Origin: Mycolicibacterium stellerae
GTDB lineage: Bacteria; Actinomycetota; Actinomycetes; Mycobacteriales; Mycobacteriaceae
Direction of reading: 5' to 3'
Assembly: GCF_003719305.1 (NCBI RefSeq)
Contig: NZ_RARC01000018.1
Location: 1-64,000, forward strand
DNA length: 64,000 nt
Part shown: one piece after another, positions 44,170-56,100 of the stretch
Position numbering within the stretch: the first letter of the stretch is position 1
Layout of the letters: every line of letters begins with the position of its first letter
The notes under the pieces: generated by a model
The model's database searches: none
What the model was told of the DNA's origin: nothing
The model's input: the letters and a program-made list of their open reading frames with translations, nothing else
Translations under genes and position numbers: made by a program

Positions 44170-47100
44170 ATGCGACGTGATGGCCCGCTGCGCATCAATG
44201 GCGGCGCAGACGAGCAGGTCGAGGTCGGTGGCTACCGCATCGACCTCGCAGAGGTTCGGGCTGCACTAGCCGAGTTGGCCGGCGTGGACGGGGCCGTTGT
44301 GATCGCCCGCGAAGACCGGCAGGGCGTAAGGCGTCTCGTCGGCTACATCACCGGCTCTGCAGACTCGACGGCCACTCGATTGGCGTTGGCCGAACAGCTA
44401 CCGCCCTACATGGTGCCGACGGCTGTGGAGGTGCTCGACGCGCTTCCGTTGACGTCCGACGGCGAATTGGACACGGCCGCATTGCCTGCTCCCGACTATG
44501 ACGACTCCGATCGCTACCGTGCGATCGAGCAGGTGCTGACAGAGATCTTCGCCCAGGTGCTCGGTCTCGACCATGTCGACGTTGACGACTCATTCTTCGA
44601 TCTAGGTGGAGACTCGCTTGGCGCGATGCGGGTTCTCGCCGCGGTCAACGCCGCCTTCGACGCTCATCTGCCGTTGGGTTCCGTTTTCAATGCGCCCACC
44701 GTCACCGAGTTGGCAACCCGGCTCGGCGGGGATTCAGGAAGCTCGCGGCCTCTGCTCGCTCGTGAGCGGCCCGCAGTTCTTCCGCTGTCTTTTGCCCAGA
44801 GCAGGCTGTGGTTCATCGGCCAATTGCAAGGCCCCTCACCGGTTTACAACCGCGCGGTCGCGTTGCGGCTGCACGGGCCGCTTGATGTCACGGCGCTTGG
44901 TTTGGCGATGGCGGATGTCGCGGGCAGGCACGAAAGCCTACGAACAGTGTTTTCCGCAGTCGACGGGATACCCCAACAGCTCGTGCTGCCCGTCGATGAG
45001 GCCGACTTCGGCTGGAAGGTCGTCGACTGCACCGGATGGCCTGCCGCCCGGCTCGATGACGCGATCCAGGAAGTGGCTCAGTACAGTTTCGACCTCGCCA
45101 CCGACATTCCCTTGCAGGCACAGGCTTTCCGCATCACCGACGACGACCACATATTGGTTGTGGTCGTACACCATGTCGCAGGAGACGGCTGGTCTATCGG
45201 TGTCCTGGCCTCCGACATCAGCGCCGCTTATGCCGGCAGGTACACGGGGCGCGCCACCGACTGGCCCGAGCTGCCGGTGCAGTATGCGGATTACGCGCTG
45301 TGGCAGCGGGAATGCCTTGGCGACCTGAGCGATCCGGACAGCCCGCTCGCCGCCCAGTCACGGTTCTGGGAGCATCAGCTCGCCGGCATGCCCCAGCGCT
45401 TGGAGCTGCCAACCGATCGGCCCTATCCGCCTGTCGCCGACCATCGCGGCGCCAGTGTGCCGGTGGACTGGTCGGCCGACGTCCAGCGGCGCGTGCGCGA
45501 CGTGGCCCGCGAGCACAACGCCACCAGCTTCATGGTGATGCAGGCGGCGCTTGCGGTGCTGTTGTCACGGCTGAGCGCCAGTCCCGATGTGGCGGTGGGC
45601 TTTCCGATCGCCGGCCGCGGCGATCCTGCGCTGGATCGTCTCGTCGGATTCTTCGTCAACACCTTGATCCTGCGTGTCGATGTGGGCGGCGATCCGACGT
45701 TCGCCGAATTGCTCGAGCAGGTGCGCAAGCGCAGCCTGGCCGCCTACGAGCATCAGGACATACCCTTCGAAGCGCTCGTCGAGCGGCTCAACCCGCCCCG
45801 ATCATTGACCCATCACCCCCTGATCCAGGTGATGCTGGGCTGGCAGAAGAGTGCTTCGCTCGCTTTGACGGTCGAAGATCTCCAGGTAACCGCGATGCCC
45901 CTCGAGACCCGCACCGCATCCATGGATCTGTCGATCTTCATCGGGGAACGCAGCACCGAAGCCGGAGAACCCGCCGGGATAGGCGGGCGGGTGGAGTACC
46001 GCACCGATGTCTTCGACGCGGACACCGTCGGAGCCCTCGTCGACCGGTTTCAGCGGGTCTTGTCGGCACTCACGGCCGACCCGACGGCCCCGTTGTCGTC
46101 GGTGGATCTGATCGAAGCCGCTGAGCGGGCTCGGCTGGACCTCTGGGGTAACCGCGCGGTGCTCGAACAGCCCGCACCGGTCGCGACGTCGATTCCGGAG
46201 GCGTTCGCAGGGCAAGTCGCGCGTGCTCCCGACGCGCCTGCGCTGATATGCGGAGATTCGTCGTGGACCTATCGGGAGGTCGACGAGTCCGCGAACCGGT
46301 TGGCACACAACCTGTCCGCCCATGGCGCAGGACCCGGCAAGTGCGTCGCGCTGATGCTCGAGCGTTCGGCGGAGGCCGTCATCGCCATTCTTGCCGTGCT
46401 CAAGACCGGGGCTGCCTATCTGGCCTTGGATCAGCGGCTGCCCAGCACCCGCCTGGAGTTCATGGTCGGCGATGCCGAACCGATCGCCGTGATCACCACC
46501 CGCGCGCGCTCCCAGTTGGACGGATGCGATCTGCCGGTGATCGCCATCGACGACCCGGGCACCGCGACCTATCCGGCTTCGGGTTTGCCACTGCCTTACC
46601 CCGACGACATCGCCTACTTCATCTACACTTCCGGCACCACCGGTGTGCCCAAGGGTGTGGCTATCAACCACCACAACCTGACGCAGCTCATCGCGTCCCT
46701 GAACGACGGGCTGCCCCCGGCCGAGGATCAGGTTTGGTCGCAATGCCACTCCTACGCATTCGACTTCTCGGTGTGGGAGATCTGGGGTGCACTGTTGCGG
46801 GGCGGTCGGCTGGTTGTCGTACCCGAGGCGGTGGCCGCTTCGCCGACAGACTTCCATGACCTGCTGGTCTCCCGACACGTCAACGTGCTCACTCAAACGC
46901 CCTCTGCAATAGGCATGTTGGCGCAGGAGGGGTTGGAGTCGGCGAACCTGTTGGTGGGCGGTGAGGCATGTCCGGCCGCCGTGGTCGATCAATGGGCGCC
47001 AGGGCGAGTGATGCTCAACGCCTACGGCCCGACAGAGACGACCATCTATGCGACGTTGAGTTCGCCTCTGGCCGCGGGGTCTGGTGCCGCGCCGATCGGT

Positions 47101-50100
47101 TCGCCTGCGCCGGGCACGGCGCTGTTCGTGCTCGATGAGTGGCTGCGGCCGGTGCCGCCTGGTGTCGTCGGCGAGCTCTACGTCGCGGGCCGGGGCGTGG
47201 GCGCCGGATACTGGCGCCGCACCGGATTGACCGCGTCGCGTTTTGTGGCATGCCCGTTCGGCGGCGTTGGAACGCGGATGTATCGAACGGGGGACCTCGT
47301 TCATTGGGGCGCCGACGGCCAGCTGCGATATGTGCAGCGCGCTGACGAACAGGTCAAGATCCGCGGGTATCGCATCGAACTCGGTGACGTCCAAACCGCC
47401 CTTGCCGCATCCGACGGGGTTGATCAGGCGGCGGTGGTCGTCCGCGAGGATCCATCCGGTGACAAGCGACTGGTGGGATATGTCACCGGGACGGCAAACC
47501 CTGCTGAACTGCGCGCAGTGTTGGCCGACCGGCTGCCGCCGTACATGGTGCCTGCCGCGGTCGTCGTCATGGATGCGCTGCCGTTGACGGTCAGCGGAAA
47601 GCTCGACAGCCGCAGCCTGCCCGCACCCGAGTACCGCGACGACAGCGGCGAATATCGTGCGCCGACGAACCTCACCGAGGAGCTCATCGCGGGCATCTAC
47701 GCGAATGTGCTGGGAGTCAGCCGCGTCGGGGTCGATGACTCGTTCTTCGATTTGGGCGGGGACTCGCTGTCGGCGATGCGGGTCGTCGCCGCGGTCAACA
47801 AGACGTTGGACGCGCACATCGCGGTGCGCACCTTGTTCGATACTTCGACTGTCGCGCAGCTGGCGACGAGGATCGACGGGAGTCCTGGCGGGCTCGAGCC
47901 GATAAAGGCCGTCGAGCGGCCCGCGACGGTCCCTCTGTCGTTCGCGCAGACCCGGCTGTGGTTCCTCGACCAATTCCAAGGTCCTTCACCGATCTACAAC
48001 ATGGCCGTTGCATTGCGGCTGCGCGGGCAGCTCGATGCCGACGCTCTCGGGGCAGCGCTTGCCGACGTGGTGCGGCGCCACGAGAGCCTTCGCACGGTGT
48101 TCTGCGCGGTCGACGGCGTTCCCGCGCAGGAAGTCATTTCGGCCGAGCGGGTCGACTTCGGCTGGCAGATCGTCGACGCGACGGGATGGCAGGAGGATCG
48201 GCTGGAGCTGGCGATCGACGCGGCGGCTCGTCACACATTCGATCTCACGAAAGACATCCCGCTGCGCGCGAGGCTTTTCCGCGTTTCCGACGACGAACAT
48301 CTGCTCGTCGTCGTCGTACACCATATCGCCGCGGACGGCTGGTCGGTGGACCCACTGGTGCGCGATCTCGGGGAGGCGTATGCCAGCCGCTGCAAGGGGC
48401 AGCCACCTGGCTGGACCGAAATGCCGCTGCAGTACCTCGATTACACGCTTTGGCAGCGTGCTCAGCTGGGCGACTTAGACGACGTCCACAGTCCCATCGC
48501 TGCCCAGCTGGCGTTCTGGGAAGAGGCCCTTGCCGGCATGGCCGAGCGCCTGACACTTCCTACCGACCGGCCCTATCCGCCGATCGCCGACTACCGCGGC
48601 GCCAGCGTGACGGTGGACTGGTCGGTGGAGTTACAGGAGCGGGTGCGCGGTGTCGCCCGTCGGCACAACGCGACCAGCTTCATGGTGGTTCAAGCAGCCC
48701 TGGCGGTGCTGCTATCCGGCTTGACCGCCAGTTCCGATGTGGCTGTTGGCTTTCCGATTGCCGGACGCGGCGACCCCGCCCTCGACGAGTTGGTTGGGTT
48801 CTTCGTCAATACTTTGGTGTTGCGGATCGACCTCGCAGGGGATCCCACGATCGCCGAGCTGCTCGCCCAGGTGCGCGAGCGCAGCCTGGCCGCCTACCAG
48901 CATCAAGACGTACCCTTCGAAGCCCTCGTCGAGCGACTCAACCCATCTCGATCGCTGACCCACCACCCGCTGATCCAGGTGCTGTTGGCCTGGCAGAACT
49001 TCGGCCACAGCAGTGACCCCACTGCCGGGGTGGCATTGGGCGATCTTCACGTCAGCCGGCTACCGATCGATTCCACCACTGCCCGCATGGATTTGACGTT
49101 CTCGCTCGCTGAACGCTGGACCGAGTCCGGCGAACCGGCAGGCATCGGTGGCACGGTCGAGTTTCGCACCGATGTGTTCGACGCGAAGACAATCGAAGTG
49201 TTGGTCGGACGGTTACAGCGGGTGTTGGTGGCGATGACGACCGACCAGGGTGTGCGGGTGTCGTCGGTGGACCTGCTTCACGACGACGAGCGTGCGCGGC
49301 TGGATCGCTGGGGCAATCGGGCGGTTCTGACTCGGCCCTCCGCTGCCGGGGTGTCGATTCCGGCGGCGTTGGCTCACCAGGTGTCGCTTACCCCAGAGGC
49401 GGTGGCGGTGCGGTGTGACGGTGTGTCGATGACATATCGCGAGTTCGACGAGGCGTCGAATCGGCTGGCGCACATGTTGTCTGCCCATGGGGTTGGCGCG
49501 GGATCGTCGGTGGCGTTGTTGTTTTCGCGTTCCGCGCAGGCGATTGTGGCGATGGCAGCCGTGCTCAAGACGGGGGCGGCGTATCTGCCGATCGACCCTG
49601 CGTTGCCGTCAGCACGGATCGGCTTCATGCTCGTCGATTCCGCACCGGTGGCCGCGATCAGCACCGCGTCGCTGCGGATGCGGCTGGATGGATTCGATGT
49701 GCCGGTGATCGACATCGATGATCCGCGCATCGCCTGCCAGCCGGTCTCGGGCCTGCCCGCCCCGGCGGCAGACCACATCGCCTATCTGATCTATACCTCG
49801 GGCACCACCGGCGTACCCAAGGGGGTAGCCATCACCCACCGCAACGTCACCCAGCTCTTGGGGGTCACCGACTTCTTCCAGCCCAAACCCGACACGGCGC
49901 GCACCACAACACAATTCACCGCGACACAATGGCATTCGCACGCCTTCGACGTCTCCGTCTGGGAGATCTGGGGCACGCTGCTGTCTGGTGGGCGCCTTGT
50001 GGTGGTGCCAGAAGCCACCGCGGGCTCACCGGCCGACTTCCACGATCTGCTCGTCGCCGAACGGGTCAGCGTCGTGAGCCAAACCCCTTCTGCGGTGGGG

Positions 50101-53100
50101 ATGTTGTCGGCGCAGGGCCTGCATTCGCCTGCGCTGGTGGTGGCAGGCGAGGCCTGCCCTGATGCGGTGGTGGATCAGTGGGCGCCTGGGCGCGTGATGA
50201 TCAATGCCTACGGGCCAACCGAGACAACGATTTACGCGGCGATGAGCCGGCCACTGACAGCGGGGGCCGCGGCGCCGATCGGTTCGCCGGTCTCCGGGGT
50301 TGCGCTGTTCGTGCTGGACGAGTACATGCGGCCGGTCCCACCCGGCGTGGTCGGCGAGTTGTATGTGGCCGGCCGCGGTGTGGGGATCGGGTACTGGCGT
50401 CGCGGCGCGTTGACGGCGTCTCGGTTCGTCGCCTGCCCGTTCGGCGGCCCCGGCGCGCGGATGTACCGCACAGGAGACCTGGTCCAGTGGGCCGCCGATG
50501 GCCAACTGCGCTACGTAGGGCGAAGCGATGAGCAGGTCAAGATCCGCGGCTATCGCATCGAACCGGGGGAGGTCCAGGCCGCACTGTCTGCACTGGACGG
50601 GGTGAGGCAGGCTGCGGTGATCGCCCGCGAGGACCGTCCCGGCGACAAGCGCCTCATTGGCTACATCACCGGCACGGCAGACCCGACGGCGATCCGCGCC
50701 GCGTTGGCCGAACGGCTGCCGCCCTACATGGTGCCCGCCGCCGTCGTCGTGATGAGCGCGTTGCCGTTGACCGTCAACGGGAAGCTCGACATCCGCTCGT
50801 TGCCTGCACCTGACTACGAGGTCACCGACCGCTACCGCGCCCCAGGCAGCGTGATCGAGCAGATCCTGGCAGGCATCTATGCCCAGATACTCGGCCTGGA
50901 ACGGGTCGGCGTCGACGATCCGTTCTTCGAACTCGGCGGCGACAGCATTCTCGCGATGCAGGTGGTTGCGCGCGCCAGGGCGGCGGGCGTGACGTGTCGG
51001 CCGCGTGACATCTTCGTCGAGCAGACCGTCGCTCAGGTTGCCCTGGTCGCAGCCTTCGCCGTCGGCGAGGTCGCCACGAGCGATGACGGCGTCGGCGAGG
51101 TGGCGGCCATCCCGATCATGTGCTGGTTGCACAGCATCGACGGCCCGATTGATCAGTTCAACCAAACGGTGTTGCTGCAGGCCCCGTTTGGCGTCTGCGA
51201 GGCCGATGTCGTGCAGGTGCTGCAGGCATTACTCGATCGTCACGCCATGCTGCGGCTACGCGTCACCGACGACGGCGTCGGCGGCTGGTCGTTGTCCGTG
51301 CCCGATGTGGGTTCAGTGGAAGCGCGGAGCTGTGTGCGATCGGTGGGCGTGCTGTCCGACGAAGCCCTCGTGGCGGCCCGGTCGCGGTTGAACCCGGCGT
51401 CCGGGATGATGCTCAGCGCGCTGTGGGTGACTAATACCAGCCAGCTGGCGCTGATCATCCACCATCTGGCCGTCGACGGCGTTTCCTGGCGAATCCTGTT
51501 GGAGGATCTGAACATCGCTTGGACCCAGCATCGCGGCGGGCAGCCGATCGCATTGCCCGTCGCAGGCACATCGTTTCGCAGCTGGGCGTCGCTGCTCGGT
51601 GAACACGCACGCTCCGAGGCTGTCATGGAGCAGGAGGACGCGTGGCGAAAGGTGGCTGCGGTTCCCGCTGCACTGCCCGCCGTGAACCCCGCGATCGACA
51701 CGTTGGCCACCGCAGGGCGGTTGTCGGCGTTGCTGGACACCGAGATCACGCAGATGCTCCTCGGCGAGGTTCCTGCGGCGTTTCATGCTGGCGTGCAAGA
51801 CATTCTGTTGATCGCGTTCGGGATGGCGTGGGCCGAGTTCCTTGGCACCGGCGAGGCGCCGATCGGGATCGACGTCGAAGCCCACGGCCGCGACGACGAT
51901 TTGGCATCAGATGTCGATCTGTCCCAAACCGTGGGGTGGTTCACCGCCAAGCACCCGGTGTCGCTGGCGGTGGGTGAGCTGAAATGGGCGCAGGTGGTGG
52001 CGGGTGACGCGGCGTTGGGCGAAGCGGTGAAGGCCGTCAAGGAGCAGCTTCGCGCGCTGCCGGACGGTCTGACCTACGGGCTGCTGCGCTACCTCAACGC
52101 CGATGTCGACCTGCCTGCGTCGGACCCGGCGATCGGATTCAACTATCTGGGACGCATGGGCGGCACCGCTGGGGCGGCGGGCGACGCCTGGCAGATCTGC
52201 CGCTGGGGCTCGCTGTTCACCGACGCCGCAAGCGCAGGTCTGCCCGTGCAGCTGATGCACACCGTGGAGCTCAACGCCGCCACCATCGACACCGAAACCG
52301 GTCCGCAACTACACGCCGACTGGATGTGGGCAACATCGGCACTCGACGACACCGAGGTGGGGCGGCTCGCACGGTTGTGGTTCGACGCACTCGGCGGTAT
52401 CTGCGCGCACGTCAAGCGCGGCGGCGGTGGGCTGACGCCGTCCGACGTCTGGCCCGCCACGTTGAGCCAGCGCCAGATCGACGAGTTACATCGGCAGTAC
52501 CGGGTCGCCGATGTGCTGCCGCTGACGCCACTGCAACAGGGGCTGCTCTTCCACACAGGGATGACCGAGGATTCCGGCGATCTGTATGCGGTGCAACTGG
52601 CTTTGACCCTCACCGGGCGGCTGGACGTCGCGCGGCTGCAGGACGCGGTGCACACCGTGGTCGCCCGCCATCCCAACCTGTTGGCCCGCTTCAGCACTGC
52701 GCTTGACCAACCCGTGCAGGTCATCGAACGGGATCCGGTGGTGCCGTGGCGGTATATCGAGTTCGACGACCGGAATGGCGGCGTCGATGAGTGGATACAG
52801 CAAGAGTGCGATGCCGAACGCCGCGCCGTACGCGACATCGCCAACGAGCCGGCCTTGCGCGCCGTCCTCATCCGCACCGCCGATCACCGCCACCTGTTCG
52901 TGCTCACCAATCACCACATCGTGGTCGATGGTTGGTCGATGCCTGTCCTGCTGCGGGAGATATTCGCCTGCTATCACGGCCATCGGCTGCCCGCGTGCGG
53001 GTCGTATCGCAGGTTCATCACCTGGCTGGCCGAACGCGATCTCGACGCCGCACACGTCGCCTGGCGACAGGTGTTCAAGGGATTCGACGTCCCGACGCTG

Positions 53101-56100
53101 GTCGGCCCGCCGGATCGGTTGGGCCTCGGCCCGCGTGGTTCCACGTCGTTTACGTTGTCGGCCAAGATCACCCGAGCCGTTGGCGAGCTGGCGCGATCCC
53201 GCCACACCACCGCCAGCACCGTGCTGCAGTGCGCGTGGGCGCAGCTGCTGATCTCGCTGACCGGGCACCACGACGTCGCCTTCGGCACGACGGTGTCGGG
53301 CAGACCCCCAGACGTGGCGGGCGCCGATTCGATGGTCGGTCTGTTCATCAACACTGTGCCCGTGCGGGCGACTGTCACGTCGTCGACCACCACCGCGGAT
53401 CTGTTGCAGCAGTTGCAGGATTCGCACAATCACACGCTGGAGCATCACCACGTGGCACTGACAGACATACACCGTGTCGCCGGACATGATCAGCTGTTCG
53501 ACACCCTGTTGGTCTATGAGAACTTCCCGGTCGACGCCGCCTTGCTGGTCGGTGACGACGAACTCTCAATCACCGATATCACCAGCCGCGAAAGCACTCA
53601 CTACCCGCTTGTCATGCAAGCTTCGCCCGGTGATGAATTGCGAATCTCCTTGGACTACCGCACCGATCTGTTCGACTCGAGAACCATTGAATCGCTTGGT
53701 GATCGGTTGCAGGTCATCCTGACGGCGATGACGGCGGACCCTGCGATGCGGGTGTCGTCGACCGACCTCCTCGATCCCGGTGAGCATGCCCGGCTCGACC
53801 GCTGGGGTAACCGGGCCGCGTTGACTCAACCCGAGGACTCTGCCGTGTCGATCCCACTGGCGTTCGCCGAGCAGGTATCGCGCACCCCCTCAGCGGTGGC
53901 GGTCACCTTCGACGGCGTGCCGCCATTGACGTATCGCGAGCTCGATGAGGCGTCGGATCGGTTGGCGCACCTGCTGACCCGTCGCGGCATCGGGCCCGGT
54001 TCATCTGTGGCGTTGCTGTTTCCGCGGTGCGCAGATGCGATCGTCGCGATGGCGGCGGTGCTGAAGACGGGGGCGGCGTATCTGCCTATCGACCCGGCGT
54101 TGCCGGCGGCGCGCATCGAGTTCATGCTTGCCGATGCCACGCCTGCGGCCGCGATCACCACCCATGAGCTGCGGTCGCGGCTGGGTGGCCACGACGTACC
54201 GGTGATCGACGTCGGCGATCCGCGCACCGCAACATGTGCGGCTACGGACCTGCCTGCCCCGGCCGCCGGCGACGTCGCCTACATCATCTACACCTCCGGT
54301 ACCACCGGTGCGCCAAAGGGAGTCGCGGTCACACACGGCAACGTGACTCAGATGGTCACGTCGATGGACGCCTCTCTGCCGCACCCGCTGGTGTGGGCAC
54401 AGTGTCATTCGTACGGCTTCGACGTCTCGGTATGGGAGGTCTGGGGCACCTTGTTGACTGGCGGGCGATTGGTGATCGTGCCCGAATCGGTCGTGACGTC
54501 ACCTGCCGAGTTCCGGGACCTCCTGGTCGCCGAACAGGTCACCGTGCTCGAGCAGAATCCTTCGGCGGCGGGCATTTTGCCGACTCGTGGTCTCGATTCG
54601 GTGGCCATGGTGGTCGGTGGTGATGCCTGCCCGGCCGGTGTGGTGGATCAGTGGGCGCCAGGGCGGCTGATGATCAACGCCTACGGCCCGACTGAGACGA
54701 CGGTGAACGTCGCAAGGAGTGCGCCGCTGACGGCGGGCTCGGGGGCGCCGCCGGTCGGGTCCCCGTTGTCGGGGGCCGCGTTGATCGTGCTCGACGGATG
54801 GATGCGTCCGGTGCCGCCGGGTGTGGTCGGCGAGCTGTACGTAGCGGGTCACGGGGTGGGCGTGGGGTATTGGCGTCGCACCGGGTTGACGGCATCCCGT
54901 TTCGTCGCATGCCCGTTCGGAGAAGCGGGGGCACGCATGTATCGCACCGGCGACCTGGTCCGCTGGGGCGCCGATGGTCAGCTGCGCTATCTGGGGCGGG
55001 CCGACGAGCAGGTCAAGATCCGCGGCTATCGCATCGAGCTCGGCGAAGTTGCGACCGCGCTGGCCGGACTCGACGGTGTGGATCAGGCGGCGGTGATCGC
55101 CCGCGAGGACCGCCCCGGTGACAAGCGTCTGGTCGGCTATGTCACCGGGACGGCCGATCCAACCGAACTGCGCACCGCGTTGGCAGAGCTGCTGCCGCCG
55201 TACATGCTGCCCGCCGCGGTCGTCGTCTTGGACGCGCTGCCTTTGACGGTCAACAGCAAGCTCGACACCCGCGCCCTGCCTGCACCGGACTACCAGGAAA
55301 CGGATCGGTACCTAGCGCCCGACACGCCGGTCGAGGAGATAGTGACGGGCGTGTACGCCGACGTCCTCGGGTTCGAACGCGTTGGTCTCGACGACTCGTT
55401 CTTCGACCTGGGTGGGGACAGCATTCTGGCAATGCGTGCAATCGCCGCGATCAACACCGCGCTTGATGCGCAACTCACGGTGCGCACGCTGTTGAATGCG
55501 CCGTCGGCACGAAGTTTGAGCCAGCAGGTGGTTGCTCCCGATTCCCGGCCGTCGGCAGAGGTGCGTGCCTGCGAACTCACGCTGGACAAGTTCATCGATG
55601 CCACGACGCTGGCCGACGCCCCGATGCTGGCCGGCCCCAGCGGCGAGGTCCAGACGGTGCTGCTCACCGGTGCGACCGGGTTCGTCGGGCGTTATCTCGT
55701 CCTGGAACTGCTCGAGCAGATGCAGCGGGTCGGCGGCACACTGATCTGCTTGGTGCGGGCGCGATCCGACGAGGATGCGCGGCGACGTTTGGAGGCGATC
55801 TTCGACAGCGGTGATCCGGACCTGTTGCGGCACTTCCAGGAACTGGCCGCCACCCACCTGAACGTCATCGCAGGCGATAAGGGCGAACCGAACATAGGCC
55901 TGCACCAGCAGACCTGGCAGCGGCTGGCCGACACCGTCGATCTGATCGTCGACTGCGCGGCGGTGGTGAACGCCGTCGTGCCCTACAGCGAACTGTTCGT
56001 GCCCAACGTCGCCGGCACCGCGGAGTTGATCCGGATCGCACTGACCACGAAACGCAAGTCGTACGCCTTCGTGTCGACTGCCACCGTCGGGGCACAGATC

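Noticed and set aside
45802..47979. 725-codon open frame on the minus strand inside the NRPS gene
   Set aside because: It is a by-product of GC-rich codon use opposite a real gene; the amino-acid content is rich in Arg, Gly and His with no fold, while the + strand reads clear C, A and T domains.
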